64,000 nucleotides of DNA from positions 37,463,882 through 37,527,881 of the forward strand of contig NC_091145.1 of the NCBI RefSeq assembly GCF_041381155.1, written 5' to 3'. Numbering within the stretch: the first letter of the stretch is position 1; every line of letters starts with the position of its first letter. The notes beneath the pieces were generated by a model. That model was not told the origin of the DNA. It saw only the letters and a program-made list of their open reading frames with translations, and did not search any database. The DNA comes from Argopecten irradians. Lineage: Eukaryota > Mollusca > Bivalvia > Pectinida > Pectinidae. A program made the translations under genes and the position numbers. Below are positions 29,786 to 44,250 of this stretch, piece after piece.

Positions 29786-31894
29786 GTATAATGCACCATA
29801 TTTCAAAATGGCTGCTCTGGTGGGAGTTTGAGCTGAAGGACTTCCATTAATTTTGTTAGTTATAGATCACACGATTATTGAATTGATTTAACAGTTCTTA
29901 TAGTACGTTCTAAAACGTTAACACTGTGGTCAATGGAAACATTAGCTTGGTTTCTATTAAGGCTAAGATAGACTAATATTTGAAATTTGATTTTGTCAGG
30001 GATGAGCGCTAACGCAGATCCCTACACTAACAAATTACGTGCCCGCATCTCCATTAGGGACCGCAGGGGCCAGTCTGACCGTAGTGCAATGGTCAGACCT
30101 CACCCTAGGGACACCGCCCAGTTGACCACGGTTATCCCAGCACAGGTAAGTATGACTGTTCCAACAGTAATTTTGCTTTTAAATTATCGCCGAGAATTGA
30201 TAGAAAAGTGTCTTCTCGGAAGATAATGACATGATACGTATGTCATAAAGCTAAACACTTGATAACATAGCGTTTATTGTCATTCCGAATATTCCATAAA
30301 ACACCAGTTATCGATTAAAATGTCTATACAGTTTTTATAACAAATAAAAGTTGATGAATTAAGGAAAATGTAAGTATTTATTCAGTGTGAACATAAATGT
30401 GAACGTACAAAATACATAATTTGACGTATATACAACGATTACGGCGTAATGAAATCGGTTCATCACATATTGTAAGGTGTTTTGTTACTATTGTATATGA
30501 ATACGTTATTCAGTCCCTTATACATAAAAACAACAGTCAATCAAACACCTATATTTTGGAAATGAATCTTGTTTTGTGTCAATTAGGAATGTGCGTGTCA
30601 GACAGGATTACAATGGTACATGAGCTCGACTTATCTCCCTTCATTTGAATAGTTGATGCAAGTGTGTAAAATATGTTTGTTTTATTATTAATAAACAACA
30701 ATGCAGTTTTTCAGTTAAACGAAATTTCAAGTTTGGACACAAGAAAAACACATACCTGCTTACCGGATTGTAAATTGACAACATAAGCTTTAAACACACC
30801 GCTACATAATTCTATCGGAAAAAAACGTACAATAAACGTCAGTTGATGTATAGGGTGCGTCTTTTCATATCTATTCCAATATTAATACATTCAGATTTAG
30901 TTTTTATCGCTTTTGAATTTTCGAATGAATACCACTTAAAGAAATCAATATACGAAAAGGCTTATTCTTCACTCGTTAGACATCTAAACATAATACTCTG
31001 ATATTAAGTTACACCAAATAAGATATATTTGTATAGTGTTTTTAGTTAGTCATTTCAAATATTCGTCTAAAAACTGTTTAAAACTAAATGGATTGCTTTC
31101 AATGTCATACTTACCTGGTGTAGGGGATAACCGTGGTCAAAATGGCGGTTTCCCCAGGGTGAGGTCTGTCCATTGCACAGCGGACAGATTGACCCCTGCG
31201 ACAGAGATCGGGCACGTAATTTATTGGTGTGGGGATCTGCGTTTCGCGCTCATTCCCTGACAAAATCAAATACGAATGTTAGATACTGAACAGCACGAAA
31301 AACCGAATGCTTTTCCACAGACGACAATGTTAGCGTTTGTCACGGTCCAGGTTAAGTTGAGTTTTTTTCTATCATTAGGTGATCTCCATGTCATGAATAT
31401 AATTAAAACTACGTGTATTGTTAAAAAGAAGTATTCCTTGTGTGAATATTAAACATGATATAATATATTGAAAATGACTATTTTCGTGGATAATATTCTA
31501 AATATTCTTCTTTCATCCGATATGTGTTCCAGTTTGGACAGATTTGATGTTTATTGTAAAATGTATAGATAAATCCACGTTTTTGGTTGTTTGGGCAAAA
31601 GCCCGTTTTATAAACAAAGCGTAATACGGAACAAGCAAGTAAGTAATAAAAAAATACTTTCGAAATAGCCCGTGTATAGAAGATTGAGCCCCGGATAGAA
31701 TTTCGTCCGGGCCATTGGTTGGCCGGTTTATAATGAATTTCAAAGTAGTTTTTTTACTGAAAATATTTCCTGACACGGTATTTAGTTCCAAAATATCAGT
31801 GATATGAATTTAGAAATCCAGTGTGAAATTTACCTTCAAAATATCAATTTTGAATATGAAATGCTGAAATATTAGAATTTCAGTATATGTCAGT
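29786..31894 (+). repeat. Array unit 3 (forward)
   Basis: Module A 30000-30145 intact; B 31115-31256 is 142 bp because of three single-base insertions. Confidence 0.93.
30000..30145 (+). other. Module A, representative intact copy (exon-like, 146 bp)
   Basis: Upstream GACTAAT (branch-like, ~24 nt before the AG), then TTTTGTCAG, the module, and GTAAGTATGA. ATG is at 30002. The frame reads MSANADPYTNKLRAR, continues as a basic stretch RDRRGQSDRSAMVRPHPRD and ends TTVIPAQ at the donor (48 codons). Not recognised as a known domain. Other A copies: 25794-25939, 27897-28042, 32110-32256, 34217-34362, 36317-36462 and 38424-38569 on plus; 41731-41891, 43891-44036, 46002-46147, 48112-48257, 50580-50725, 52688-52833, 54802-54947, 56906-57051, 59012-59157, 61114-61259 and 63219-63364 on minus. 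Several reversed copies have the weaker donor GTAAAT. Coding status is unproven; 146 bp is not a multiple of three. Confidence 0.6.
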
Positions 31895-34002
31895 GTATAA
31901 TGCACCATATTTCAAAATGGCTGCTCTGGTGGGAGTTTGAGCTGAAGGACTTTCATTAATTTTGTTAGTTATAGATCACACGATTATTGAATTGATTTAA
32001 ACAGTTCTTATAGTACGTTCTAAAACGTTAACACTGTGGTCAATGGAAACATTAGCTTGGTTTCTATTAAGGCTAAGATAGACTAATATTTGAAATTTGA
32101 TTTTGTCAGGGATGAGCGCTAACGCAGATCCCTACACTAACAAATTACGTGCCCGCATCTCCATTAGGGACCGCAGGGGCCAGTCTGACCGTAGTGCAAT
32201 GGTCAGACCTCACCCTAGGGGACACCGCCCAGTTGACCACGGTTATCCCAGCACAGGTAAGTATGACTGTTCCAACAGTAATTTTGCTTTTAAATTATCG
32301 CCGAGAATTGATAGAAAAGTGTCTTTCTCGGAAGATAATGACATGATACGTATGTCATAAAGCTAAACACACTTGATAACATAGCGTTTATTGTCATTCC
32401 GAATATTCCATAAAACACCAGTTATCGATTAAAATGTCTATACAGTTTTTATAACAAATAAAAGTTGATGAATTAAGGAAAATGTAAGTATTTATTCAGT
32501 GTGAACATAAATGTGAACGTACAAAATACATAATTTGACGTATATACAACGATTACGGCGTAATGAAATCTGTTCATCACATATTGTAAGGTGTTTTGTT
32601 ACTATTGTATATGTATACGTTATTCACTCCCTTATACATAAAAACAACAGTCAATCAACACCTATATTTTGGAAATGAATCTTGTTTTGTGTCAATTAGG
32701 AATGTGCGTGTCAGACAGGATTACAATGGTACATGAGCTCGACTTATCTCCCTTCATTTGAATAGTTGATGCAAGTGTGTAAAATATGTTTGTTTTATTA
32801 TCCTAATAAACAACAATGCAGTTATTCCAGTTAAACGAAATTTCAAGTTTGGACACAAGAAACACATACCTGCTTACCGGATTGTAAATTGACAACATAA
32901 GCTTTAAACACACCGCTACATAATTCTATCGGAAAACGTACAATAAACGTCAGTTGATGTATAGGGTGCGTCTTTTCATATCTATTCCAATATTAATACA
33001 TTCAGATTTAGTTTTTATCGCTTTTGAATTTTCGAATGAATACCACTTAAAGAAATCAATATACGAAAAGGCTTATTCTTCACTCGTTAGACATCTAAAC
33101 ATAATACTCTGATATTAAGTTACACCAAATAAGATATATTTGTATAGTGTTTTTAGTTAGTCATTTCAAATATTCGTCTAAAAACTGTTTAAAACTAAAT
33201 GGATTGCTTTCAATGTCATACTTACCTGGTGTAGGGATAACCGTGGTCAAAATGGCGGTTTCCCCAGGGTGAGGTCTGTCCATTGCACAGCGGACAGATT
33301 GGCCCCTGCGACAGAGATCGGGCACGTAATTTATTGGTGTGGGGATCTGCGTTCGCGCTCATCCCTGACAAAATCAAATACGAATGTTAGATACTGAACA
33401 GCACGAAAAACCGAATGCTTTTTCCACAGACGACAATGTTAGCGTTTGTCACGGTCCAGGTTAAGTTGAGTTTTTTTTCTATCATTAGGTGATCTCCATG
33501 TCATGAAATATAATTAAAACTACGTGTATTGTTAAAAAGAAGTATTCCTTGTGTGAATATTAAACATGATATAATATATTGAAAATGACTATTTTCGTGG
33601 ATAATATTCTAAATATTCTTCTTTCATCCGATATGTGTTCCAGTTTGGACAGATTTGATGTTTATTGTAAAATGTATAGATAAATCCACGTTTTTGGTTG
33701 TTTGGGCAAAAGCCCGTTTTATAAACAAAGCGTAATACGGAACAAGCAAGTAATAATAAAAAAAATACTTTCGAAATAGCCCGTGTGTAGAAGATTGAGC
33801 CCCGGATAGAATTTCGTCCGGGCCATTGGTTGGCCGGTTTATAATGAATTTCAAAGTAGTTTTTTACTGAAAATATTTCCTGACACGGTATTTAGTTCCA
33901 AAATATCAGTGATATGAATTTAGAAATCCAGTGTGAAATTTACCTTCAAATATCAATTTTGATATGAAATGCTGAAATATTAGAATTTCAGTATATGTCA
34001 GT
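31895..34002 (+). repeat. Array unit 4 (forward)
   Basis: Module A 32110-32256 has one extra G; B 33226-33364 intact. First forward unit with the CTG variant of the ATGAAATC(G/T)GTTCATC site. Confidence 0.93.
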
Positions 34003-36102
34003 GTATAATGCACCATATTTCAAAATGGCTGCTCTGGTGGGAGTTTGAGCTGAAGGACTTTCATTAATTTTGTTAGTTATAGATCACACGATTATTGAAT
34101 TGATTTAACAGTTCTTATAGTACGTTCTAAAACGTTAACACTGTGGTCAATGGAAACATTAGCTTGGTTTCTATTAAGGCTAAGATAGACTAATATTTGA
34201 AATTTGATTTTGTCAGGGATGAGCGCTAACGCAGATCCCTACACTAACAAATTACGTGCCCGCATCTCCATTAGGGACCGCAGGGGCCAGTCTGACCGTA
34301 GTGCAATGGTCAGACCTCACCCTAGGGACACCGCCCAGTTGACCACGGTTATCCCAGCACAGGTAAGTATGACTGTTCCAACAGTAATTTTGCTTTTAAA
34401 TTATCGCCGAGAATTGATAGAAAAGTGTCTTCTCGGAAGATAATGACATGATACGTATGTCATAAAGCTAACACTTGATAACATAAGCGTTTATTGTCAT
34501 TCCGAATATTCCATAAAACACCAGTTATCGATTAAAATGTCTATACAGTTTTTATAACAAATAAAAGTTGATGAATTAAGGAAAATGTAAGTATTTATTC
34601 AGTGTGAACATAAATGTGAACGTACAAAATACATAATTTGACGTATATACAACGATTACGGCGTAATGAAATCTGTTCATCACATATTGTAAGGTGTTTT
34701 GTTACTATTGTATATGTATACGTTATTCACTCCCTTATACATAAAAACAACAGTCAATCAACACCTATATTTTGGAAATGAATCTTGTTTTGTGTCAATT
34801 AGGAATGTGCGTGTCAGACAGGATTACAATGGTACATGAGCTCGACTTATCTCCCTTCATTTGAATAGTTGATGCAAGTGTGTAAAATATGTTTGTTTTA
34901 TTATCCTAATAAACAACAATGCAGTTATTCAGTTAAACGAAATTTCAAGTTTGGACACAAGAAACACATACCTGCTTACCGGATTGTAAATTGACAACAT
35001 AAGCTTTAAACACACCGCTACATAATTCTATCGGAAAACGTACAATAAACGTCAGTTGATGTATAGGGTGCGTCTTTTCATATCTATTCCAATATTAATA
35101 CATTCAGATTTAGTTTTTATCGCTTTTGAATTTTCGAATGAATACCACTTAAAGAAATCAATATACGAAAAGGCTTATTCTTCACTCGTTAGACATCTAA
35201 ACATAATACTCTGATATTAAGTTACACCAAATAAGATATATTTGTATAGTGTTTTTAGTTAGTCATTTCAAATATTCGTCTAAAAACTGTTTAAAACTAA
35301 ATGGATTGCTTTCAATGTCATACTTACCTGGTGTAGGGATAACCGTGGTCAAAATGGCGGTTTCCCCAGGGTGAGGTCTGTCCATTGCACAGCGGACAGA
35401 TTGGCCCCTGCGACAGAGATCGGGCACGTAATTTATTGGTGTGGGGATCTGCGTTCGCGCTCATCCCTGACAAAATCAAATACGAATGTTAGATACTGAA
35501 CAGCACGAAAAACCGAATGCTTTTCCACAGACGACAATGTTAGCGTTTGTCACGGTCCAGGTTAAGTTGAGTTTTTTTCTATCATTAGGTGATCTCCATG
35601 TCATGAATATAATTAAAACTACGTGTATTGTTAAAAAGAAGTATTCCTTGTGTGAATATTAAACATGATATAATATATTGAAAATGACTATTTTCGTGGA
35701 TAATATTCTAAATATTCTTCTTTCATCCGATATGTGTTCCAGTTTGGACAGATTTGATGTTTATTGTAAAATGTATAGATAAATCCATGTTTTTGGTTGT
35801 TTGGGCAAAAGCCCGTTTTATAAACAAAGCGTAATACGGAACAAGCAAGTAAATAATAAAAAAATACTTTCGAAATAGCCCGTGTGTAGAAGATTGATCC
35901 CCGGATAGAATTTCGTCCGGGCCATTGGTTGGCCGGTTTATAATGAATTTCAAAGTAGTTTTTTACTGAAAATATTTCCTGACACGGTATTTAGTTCCAA
36001 AATATCAGTGATATGAATTTAGAAATCCAGTGTGAAATTTACCTTCAAAATATCAATTTTGATATGAAATGCTGAAATATTAGAATTTCAGTATATGTCA
36101 GT
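34003..36102 (+). repeat. Array unit 5 (forward)
   Basis: Module A 34217-34362 and B 35328-35466, both with complete splice signals. Confidence 0.94.
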
Positions 36103-38209
36103 GTATAATGCACCATATTTCAAAATGGCTGCTCTGGTGGGAGTTTGAGCTGAAGGACTTCCATTAATTTTGTTAGTTATAGATCACACGATTATTGAAT
36201 TGATTTAACAGTTCTTATAGTACGTTCTAAAACGTTAACACTGTGGTCAATGGAAACATTAGCTTGGTTTCTATTAAGGCTAAGATAGACTAATATTTGA
36301 AATTTGATTTTGTCAGGGATGAGCGCTAACGCAGATCCCTACACTAACAAATTACGTGCCCGCATCTCCATTAGGGACCGCAGGGGCCAGTCTGACCGTA
36401 GTGCAATGGTCAGACCTCACCCTAGGGACACCGCCCAGTTGACCACGGTTATCCCAGCACAGGTAAGTATGACTGTTCCAACAAGTAATTTTGCTTTTAA
36501 ATTATCGCCGAGAATTGATAGAAAAGTGTCTTCTCGGAAGATAATGACATGATACGTATGTCATAAAGCTAAACACTTGATAACATAGCGTTTATTGTCA
36601 TTCCGAATATTCCATAAAACACCAGTTATCGATTTAAAATGTCTATACAGTTTTTATAACAAATAAAAGTTGATGAATTAAGGAAAATGTAAGTATTTAT
36701 TCAGTGTGAACATAAATGTGAACGTACAAAATACATAATTTGACGTATATACAACGATTACGGCGTAATGAAATCTGTTCATCACATATTGTAAGGTGTT
36801 TTGTTACTATTGTATATGTATACGTTATTCACTCCCTTATACATAAAAACAACAGTCAATCAACACCTATATTTTGGAAATGAATCTTGTTTTGTGTCAA
36901 TTAGGAATGTGCGTGTCAGACAGGATTACAATGGTACATGAGCTCGACTTATCTCCCTTCATTTGAATAGTTGATGCAAGTGTGTAAAATATGTTTGTTT
37001 TATTATCCTAATAAACAACAATGCAGTTATTCCAGTTAAACGAAATTTCAAGTTTGGACACAAGAAACACATACCTGCTTACCGGATTGTAAATTGACAA
37101 CATAAGCTTTAAACACACCGCTACATAATTCTATCGGAAAACGTACAATAAACGTCAGTTGATGTATAGGGTGCGTCTTTTCATATCTATTCCAATATTA
37201 ATACATTCAGATTTAGTTTTTATCGCTTTTGAATTTTCGAATGAATACCACTTAAAGAAATCAATATACGAAAAGGCTTATTCTTCACTCGTTAGACATC
37301 TAAACATAATACTCTGATATTAAGTTACACCAAATAAGATATATTTGTATAGTGTTTTTAGTTAGTCATTTCAAATATTCGTCTAAAAACTGTTTAAAAC
37401 TAAATGGATTGCTTTCAATGTCATACTTACCTGGTGTAGGGATAACCGTGGTCAAAATGGCGGTTTCCCCAGGGTGAGGTCTGTCCATTGCACAGCGGAC
37501 AGATTGGCCCCTGCGACAGAGATCGGGCACGTAATTTATTGGTGTGGGGATCTGCGTTCGCGCTCATCCCTGACAAAATCAAATACGAATGTTAGATACT
37601 GAACAGCACGAAAAACCGAATGCTTTTCCACAGACGACAATGTTAGCGTTTGTCACGGTCCAGGTTAAGTTGAGTTTTTTTTCTATCATTAGGTGATCTC
37701 CATGTCATGAATATAATTAAAACTACGTGTATTGTTAAAAAGAAGTATTCCTTGTGTGAATATTAAACATGATATAATATATTGAAAATGACTATTTTCG
37801 TGGATAATATTCTAAATATTCTTCTTTCATCCGATATGTGTTCCAGTTTGGACAGATTTGATGTTTATTGTAAAATGTATAGATAAATCCATGTTTTTGG
37901 TTGTTTGGGCAAAAGCCCGTTTTATAAACAAAGCGTAATACGGAACAAGCAAGTAAATAATAAAAAAAATACTTTCGAAATAGCCCGTGTGTAGAAGATT
38001 GAGCCCCGGATAGAATTTCGTCCGGGCCATTGGTTGGCCGGTTTTATAATGAATTTCAAAGTAGTTTTTTACTGAAAATATTTCCTGACACGGTATTTAG
38101 TTCCAAAATATCAGTGATATGAATTTAGAAATCCAGTGTGAAATTTACCTTCAAAATATCAATTTTGATATGAAATGCTAAAAATATTAGAATTTCAGTA
38201 TATGTCAGT
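36103..38209 (+). repeat. Array unit 6 (forward)
   Basis: Module A 36317-36462 and B 37431-37569, both with complete splice signals. Confidence 0.94.
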
Positions 38210-40376
38210 GTATAATGCACCATATTTCAAAATGGCTGCTCTGGTGGGAGTTTGGGCTGAAGGACTTCCATTAATTTTGTTAGTTATAGATCACACGATT
38301 ATTGAATTGATTTAACAGTTCTTATAGTATGTTCTAAAACTTTAACACTGTGGTCAATGGAAACATTAGCTTGGTTTCTATTAAGGCTAAGATAGACTAA
38401 TATTTGAAATTTGATTTTGTCAGGGATGAGCGCTAACGCAGATCCCTACACTAACAAATTACGTGCCCGCATCTCCATTAGGGACCGCAGGGGCCAGTCT
38501 GACCGTAGTGCAATGGTCAGACCTCACCCAAGGGACACCGCCCAGTTGACCACGGTTATCCCAGCACAGGTAAGTATGACTGTTCCAACAGTAATTTTGC
38601 TTTTAAATTATCGCCGAGAATTGATAGAAAAGTGTCTTCTCGGAAGATAATGACATGATACGTATGTCATAAAGCTAAACACTTGATAACATAGCGTTTA
38701 TTGTCATTCCGAATATTCCATAAAACAACAGTTATCGATTAAAATGTCTATACAGTTTTTATAACAAATAAAAAATGATGAATTAAGGAAAATGTAAGTA
38801 TTTATTCAGTGTGAACATAAATGTGAACGTACAAAATACATAATTTGACGTATATACAACGATTACGGCGTAATGAAATCTGTTCATCACATATTGTAAG
38901 GTGTTTTGTTACTATTGTATATGTATACGTTATTCACAGTCCCTTATACATAAAAACAACAGTCAATCAATACCTATATTTTGGAAATGAATCTTGTTTG
39001 TGTCAATTAGGAATGTGCGTGTCAGACAGGATTACAATGGTACATGAGCTCGACTTATCTCCCTTCATTTGAATAGTTGATGCAAGTGTGTAAAATATGT
39101 TTGTTTTATTATCCTAATAAACAACAATGCAGTTATTCCAGTTAAACGAAATTTCAAGTTTGGACACAAGAAACACATACCTGCTTACCGGATTGTAAAT
39201 TGACAACATAAGCTTTAAACACACCGCTACATATTCTATCGGAAAACGTACAATAAACGTCAGTTGATGTATAGGGTGCGTCTTTTCATATCTATTCCAA
39301 TATTAATACATTCAGATTTAGTTTTTATCGCTTTTGAATTTTCGAATGAATACCACTTAAAGAAATCAATATACGAAAAGGCTTATTCTTCACTCGTTAG
39401 ACATCTAAACATAATACTCTGATATTAAGTTACACCAAATAAGATATATTTGTATAGTGTTTTTAGTTAGTCATTTCAAAATATTCGTCTAAAAACTGTT
39501 TTTTAAAACTAAATGGATTGCTTTCAATGTCATACTTACCTGGTGTAGGGATAACCGTGGTCAAAATGGCGGTTTCCCCAGGGTGAGGTCTGTCCATTGC
39601 ACAGCGGACAGAATTGGCCCCTGCGACCAGAGATCGGGCACGTAATTTATTGGTGTGGGGATCTGCGTTTCGCGCTCATCCTGACTCAAAATCAAATACG
39701 AATGTTGAGATACTGAACAGCACGAAAAACCGAATGCTTTTTCCACAGACGACAATGTTAATAGCGTTTGTATCACGGTCCAGGTTAAGTTGAGATTTTT
39801 TTTCTATCATTCAGGTGATCTCCATGTCATGAATAAAATTAAAACTAACGTGTATTGATAAAAATGAAGTATACCTTGTGTGAATAATGAAACATGATAC
39901 TAATATATTTGAATAATGAATATTTTCGTGATAAATATTCTATAATATTCTTTCTTTCATCCGATATGTGTTCCCCAGTTTGAGACACGATTTGATGTTT
40001 ATTGTAGAAATGTTAATAGATTATAATCCACGTTTTTTGGTTGTTTGGGCAAAAGCCCCGTTTTTATAATCAAAGGCGTATTAAGAAACAAGCAAAGTAA
40101 GTAATAAAAAATACTTTCGAGAAATTAGAAAAAAAAAACCCGTGTATTAGTAGATTGAGCACCGGGATAGAATTTTTCCTTAAGGGCCATTGGTTGGCCC
40201 GGTTTTAATAATGAATTTCAAAGTAGTTTTTTACTGAAAATAATTTCCTTGACCACGGTATTTAGTTCCAAAATATCAGTGATATGAATTTAGAAATCCA
40301 GTGTGAAAGTTTACTTCAAAATATCAATTTTGATATGAAATGCCTGAAATGAATTAGAATTTCAGTATATGTCAGT
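38210..40376 (+). repeat. Array unit 7 (forward), ragged right half
   Basis: Module A 38424-38569 is normal and carries CCCAAGGG, the variant found in all reversed units. From about 39.48 kb small insertions accumulate; B 39540-39680 is affected. Confidence 0.9.
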
Positions 40377-40700
40377 GTATAATGCACCATATTTCAAATG
40401 GCTGCTCTGGTGGGAGTTTGATGAAGGACCTTCATTACTTTTGTTAGTTATAGATCACCGATTATTGAATTGATTTAACAGTTCTTATATTACGTTCTAA
40501 AACGTTAACACGTCAATGGAAACATTAGCTTTGGTTTCTATTAAGGCTCAGATAGACTAATATTTGAAATTTGATTTTTGTCAGGGATGAGCGCTAACGC
40601 AGATCCCCTACACAAGAACAAATTACGTGCCCGCATCTCCATTAGGGACCGCAGGGGCCAGTACTGACCGTAGTGCAATGGTCATGACTTCACGCTCATC
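40377..40700 (+). repeat. Array unit 8 (forward, partial, up to the switch)
   Basis: Only the start of a unit up to the middle of module A, then the chimeric join. Indel-rich. Confidence 0.8.
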
Positions 40701-40745
40701 CTGCGGAAAACCGCAAAGTTTGTACCTACGGTTATCCTGACAAAG
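40585..40745 (+). other. Chimeric module at the orientation switch: 5' part A, 3' part C
   Basis: It begins as a normal forward module A (TTTTGTCAG, GGATGAGCGCTAACGCAGAT). After GTGCAATGGTCA it follows module C (CTCATCCTG, GTTATCC, then CAAAGAATATGACTG and the C-type downstream flank). The donor GT is absent, as in C. The sequence also has scattered small indels. Confidence 0.75.
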
Positions 40746-42130
40746 AATATGACTGTATACAGAAATGTATTTTCTTTTAAATAATTTCTAGGGCGAATAT
40801 TTTATAATGTCTTACATTAAAAACCACTATTCTAATCTAATGAATTGGGTTTATCTGTATCGAGTATTACTTTTCGATGTCTGACGAGTATATGAATAAC
40901 CCTTTTCGTATATGTGAATCATTTTATTGATGGTATTTCATCACGAAATTTATAGCTGTCAAAAACAAAATCTGTTGGTTTTAATACTGTAGAGAATGAT
41001 AAGACGCACCCTATTACATCAACTGACGTTATTGTACGTTTTCCGTTTAGAATTATGTTGGCAGGTATGTTTAAAGCTAATGTTGTCAAATTCAATCCGT
41101 AATCTGATGTCGGTTTTCTTGTGTCCAAACTTGAAATTTCGATTAATTGAAATAACTGCATTTTGTTTATTAGGACAATAAAACAAACATATTTTAACAC
41201 ACTTTCATCAACTATTCAAATGAAGGGAGATAAGTCGAGTCTCATGTACCATTGTAATCCTGTCTGACAAGCACATTCCTAATTGACACAAAACAAGATT
41301 CATTTCCAAAATATAGGTGTTGATTGACTGTTGTTTTTATGTATAAGGGACTGAATATTTTACATATACATTTGTACAATACCTACTAACAAAACACCTT
41401 ACAATATGTGATGAACCGATTTCATTACGCCGTAATCGTTGTATATACGTCAAATTATGTATGTTGTACGTTCACATTTATGTTCACACTGAATAAATAC
41501 TTACATTTTCCTTAATTCATCAACTTTTATTTGTTATAAAAACTGTATAGACATTTTAATCGATAACTGGTGTTTTATGGAATATTCGGAATGACAATAA
41601 ACGCTATGTTATCAAGTGTTTAGCTTTATGACATACGTATACATGTCATTATACTTCCGAGGACGAACTTTTTCTAGCAATTCTCGGGATAATTTAAAAG
41701 CAAAGTTACTGTTGGAATCAGTATACTTACCTGTGCTAGGCATAACCGTGGTTCCAAACTGGGCGGTGTTCCCAGTTGAGTGAAGGTTTGACCGTTGCAC
41801 TAATGGTCAGGGGACTGGCCCCTGCGGTCCCTAATGCGAGATGCGGGCACGGAATTTGTTAGTGGTAGGGATACTACGTTAGCGCTCATCCCTGACAAAC
41901 ATAAAAAAACCAAATTTCAAATATTAGTCCTTTCTTAGCCTTAATAGAAACCAAGCTAATGTTTCCCATTGACACTGTGTTTCAAACGTGAATAGAACTT
42001 TCTATAAGAACTGTTAAATCAAATTCAATAGTTCCGATGTGGATACTATAAACTAACAAAATTAATCGAACGTCCGTCAGCTCAAACTCCCACAAGTGCT
42101 AGTCCATTTTGAATATATGGTGCATTATAC
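40701..42130 (-). repeat. Array unit 9 (reversed, partial, indel-rich)
   Basis: Begins in C-type flank. Module A on minus at 41731-41891 is stretched to about 161 bp by small insertions. Confidence 0.82.
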
Positions 42131-44250
42131 ACAGAAATATACTTAAATTCTATTATTTTTCTGCATTTTCATATCAAATTTGGATATTTTGAAGGTAATA
42201 TTTCACACTGGATTTCTAAATTCAAATCACTGATGATTATTGAACTTAATACCGTGCCAGGAAAATATTTATCATTAAAAACACTACTTATGGAATTTCA
42301 AAATAAACCTGGCAACCAATTGCCCGGACGAAATTCAATCCGGGGATACATCCTTCATACAACTAGGTCTAGTTTCGAATGTATATATTAATTTACTTAC
42401 TTGCATGTTCCGTATTAAGCTTTGTTTATAAAACGGGCTTTTGCCCAAACAACCAAAAAACGTGGATTTATCTATACATTTTACAATAAACATCAAATCT
42501 GTCCAAACTGGAACACATATCGGATGAAAGAAGAATATTTAGAATATTATCCACGAAAATAGTCATTTTCAATATATTATATTATATCATGTTTAATATT
42601 CACACAAGGAATACTTCTTTTTAACAATACACGTAGTTTTAATTATATCATGACATTAATGATAGAAAAAAACTCAACTTAACCTGGACCGTGACAAACG
42701 CTAACATTGTCGTCTGTGGAAAAGCATTCGGTTTTTCGTGCTGTTCAGTATCTAACATTCGTATTTGATTTTGTCAGGGATGAGCGCGAACGCAGATCCC
42801 CACACCAATAAATTACGTGCCCGATCTCTGTCGCAGGGGCCAATCTGTCCGCTGTGCAATGGACAGACCTCACCCTGGGGAAACCGCCATTTTGACCACG
42901 GTTATCCCTACACCAGGTAAGTATGACATTGAAAGCAATCCATTTAGTTTTAAACATTTTTAGACGAATATTTGAAATGACTAAACTAAAAACACTATAC
43001 AAATCTATCTTATTTGGTGTAACTTAATATCAGAGTATTATGTTTAGATGTCTAACGAGTGAAGAATAAGCCTTTTCGTATATTGATTTCTTTAAGTGGT
43101 ATTCAATCGAAAATTTAAAAGCGTCAAAAACAAAATTTGTAGGTTTTAATACTGGTAGAGATATGAAAAGACGCACCCTATACATCAACTGACGTTTATT
43201 GTACGTTTTCCGATAGAATTATGTAGCGGTATGTTTAAAGCTAATGTTGTCAAATTCCAATCCGTTAATCATGTCGGTATTACTTGTGTCCAAACTTGAA
43301 ATTTCGATTAATTGAAATAACTGCATTGTTGTTTATTAGGACAATAAAACAAACATATTTAACACACTTTCATCAACTATTCAAATGAAGGGAGATAAAT
43401 CGAGCTCATGAACCATTGTAATCCTGTCTGGCAAGTACATTCCTAACTGACACAAAACAAGATTCATTTCCAAAATATAGGTGTTGATTGACTGTTGTTT
43501 TTATTTATAAGGAACTGAATAATTTATACATATACATTTGTACAATACCTACTAAACACCTTACAATATTTGATGAACCGATTTCATTACGCCGTAATCG
43601 TTTGTATACGTCAAATTATGTATGTTGTACGTTCACAATACAGTTAACACTGAATAAATACTTACATTTTCCTTAATTCATCACCTTTTATTTGTAAATA
43701 AAAACTGTATAGACATTTTAATCGATAAATGGTTTTTTATGGAATATTCGGAATGACAATAAACGCTATGTTATCAAGTGTTTAGCTTTATGACATACGT
43801 ATCATGTCATTATCTTCCGAGAAGACACTTTTCCATCAATTCTTGGCGATAATTTAAAAGTAAAATTACTGTTGGAACAGTCATATTTACCTGTGCTGGG
43901 ATAACCGTGGTCAACTGGGCGGTGTCCCTTGGGTGAGGTCTGACCATTGCACTACGGTCAGACTGGCCCCTGCGGTCCCTAATGGAGATGCGGGCACGTA
44001 ATTTGTTAGTGTAGGGATCTGCGTTCGCGCTCATCCCTGACAAAATCAAATTTCAAATATTAGTCTATCTTAGCCTTAATAGAAACCAAGCTAATGTTTC
44101 CATTGACCACAGTGTTAACGTTTTAGAACGTACTATAAGAACTGTTAAATCAATTCAATAATCGTGTGATCTATAACTAACAAAATTAATGGAAGTCCTT
44201 CAGCTCAAACTCCCACCAGAGCAGCCATTTTGAAATATGGTGCATTATAC
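42131..44250 (-). repeat. Array unit 10 (reversed)
   Basis: B 42778-42916 (plus), A 43891-44036 (minus, donor GTAAAT). The stretch before about 42.44 kb is still ragged. It carries the GTAGGTTTTAATACTGG variant seen only in reversed units 10-14. Confidence 0.9.

Noticed and set aside
31513-31791. Reading frame of about 92 codons (MELNTVSGNIF...) upstream of module B in many units
   Set aside because: Its length changes among copies (about 67 to 104 codons) through homopolymer indels, and no third-position bias is apparent. Treated as non-coding unit sequence.
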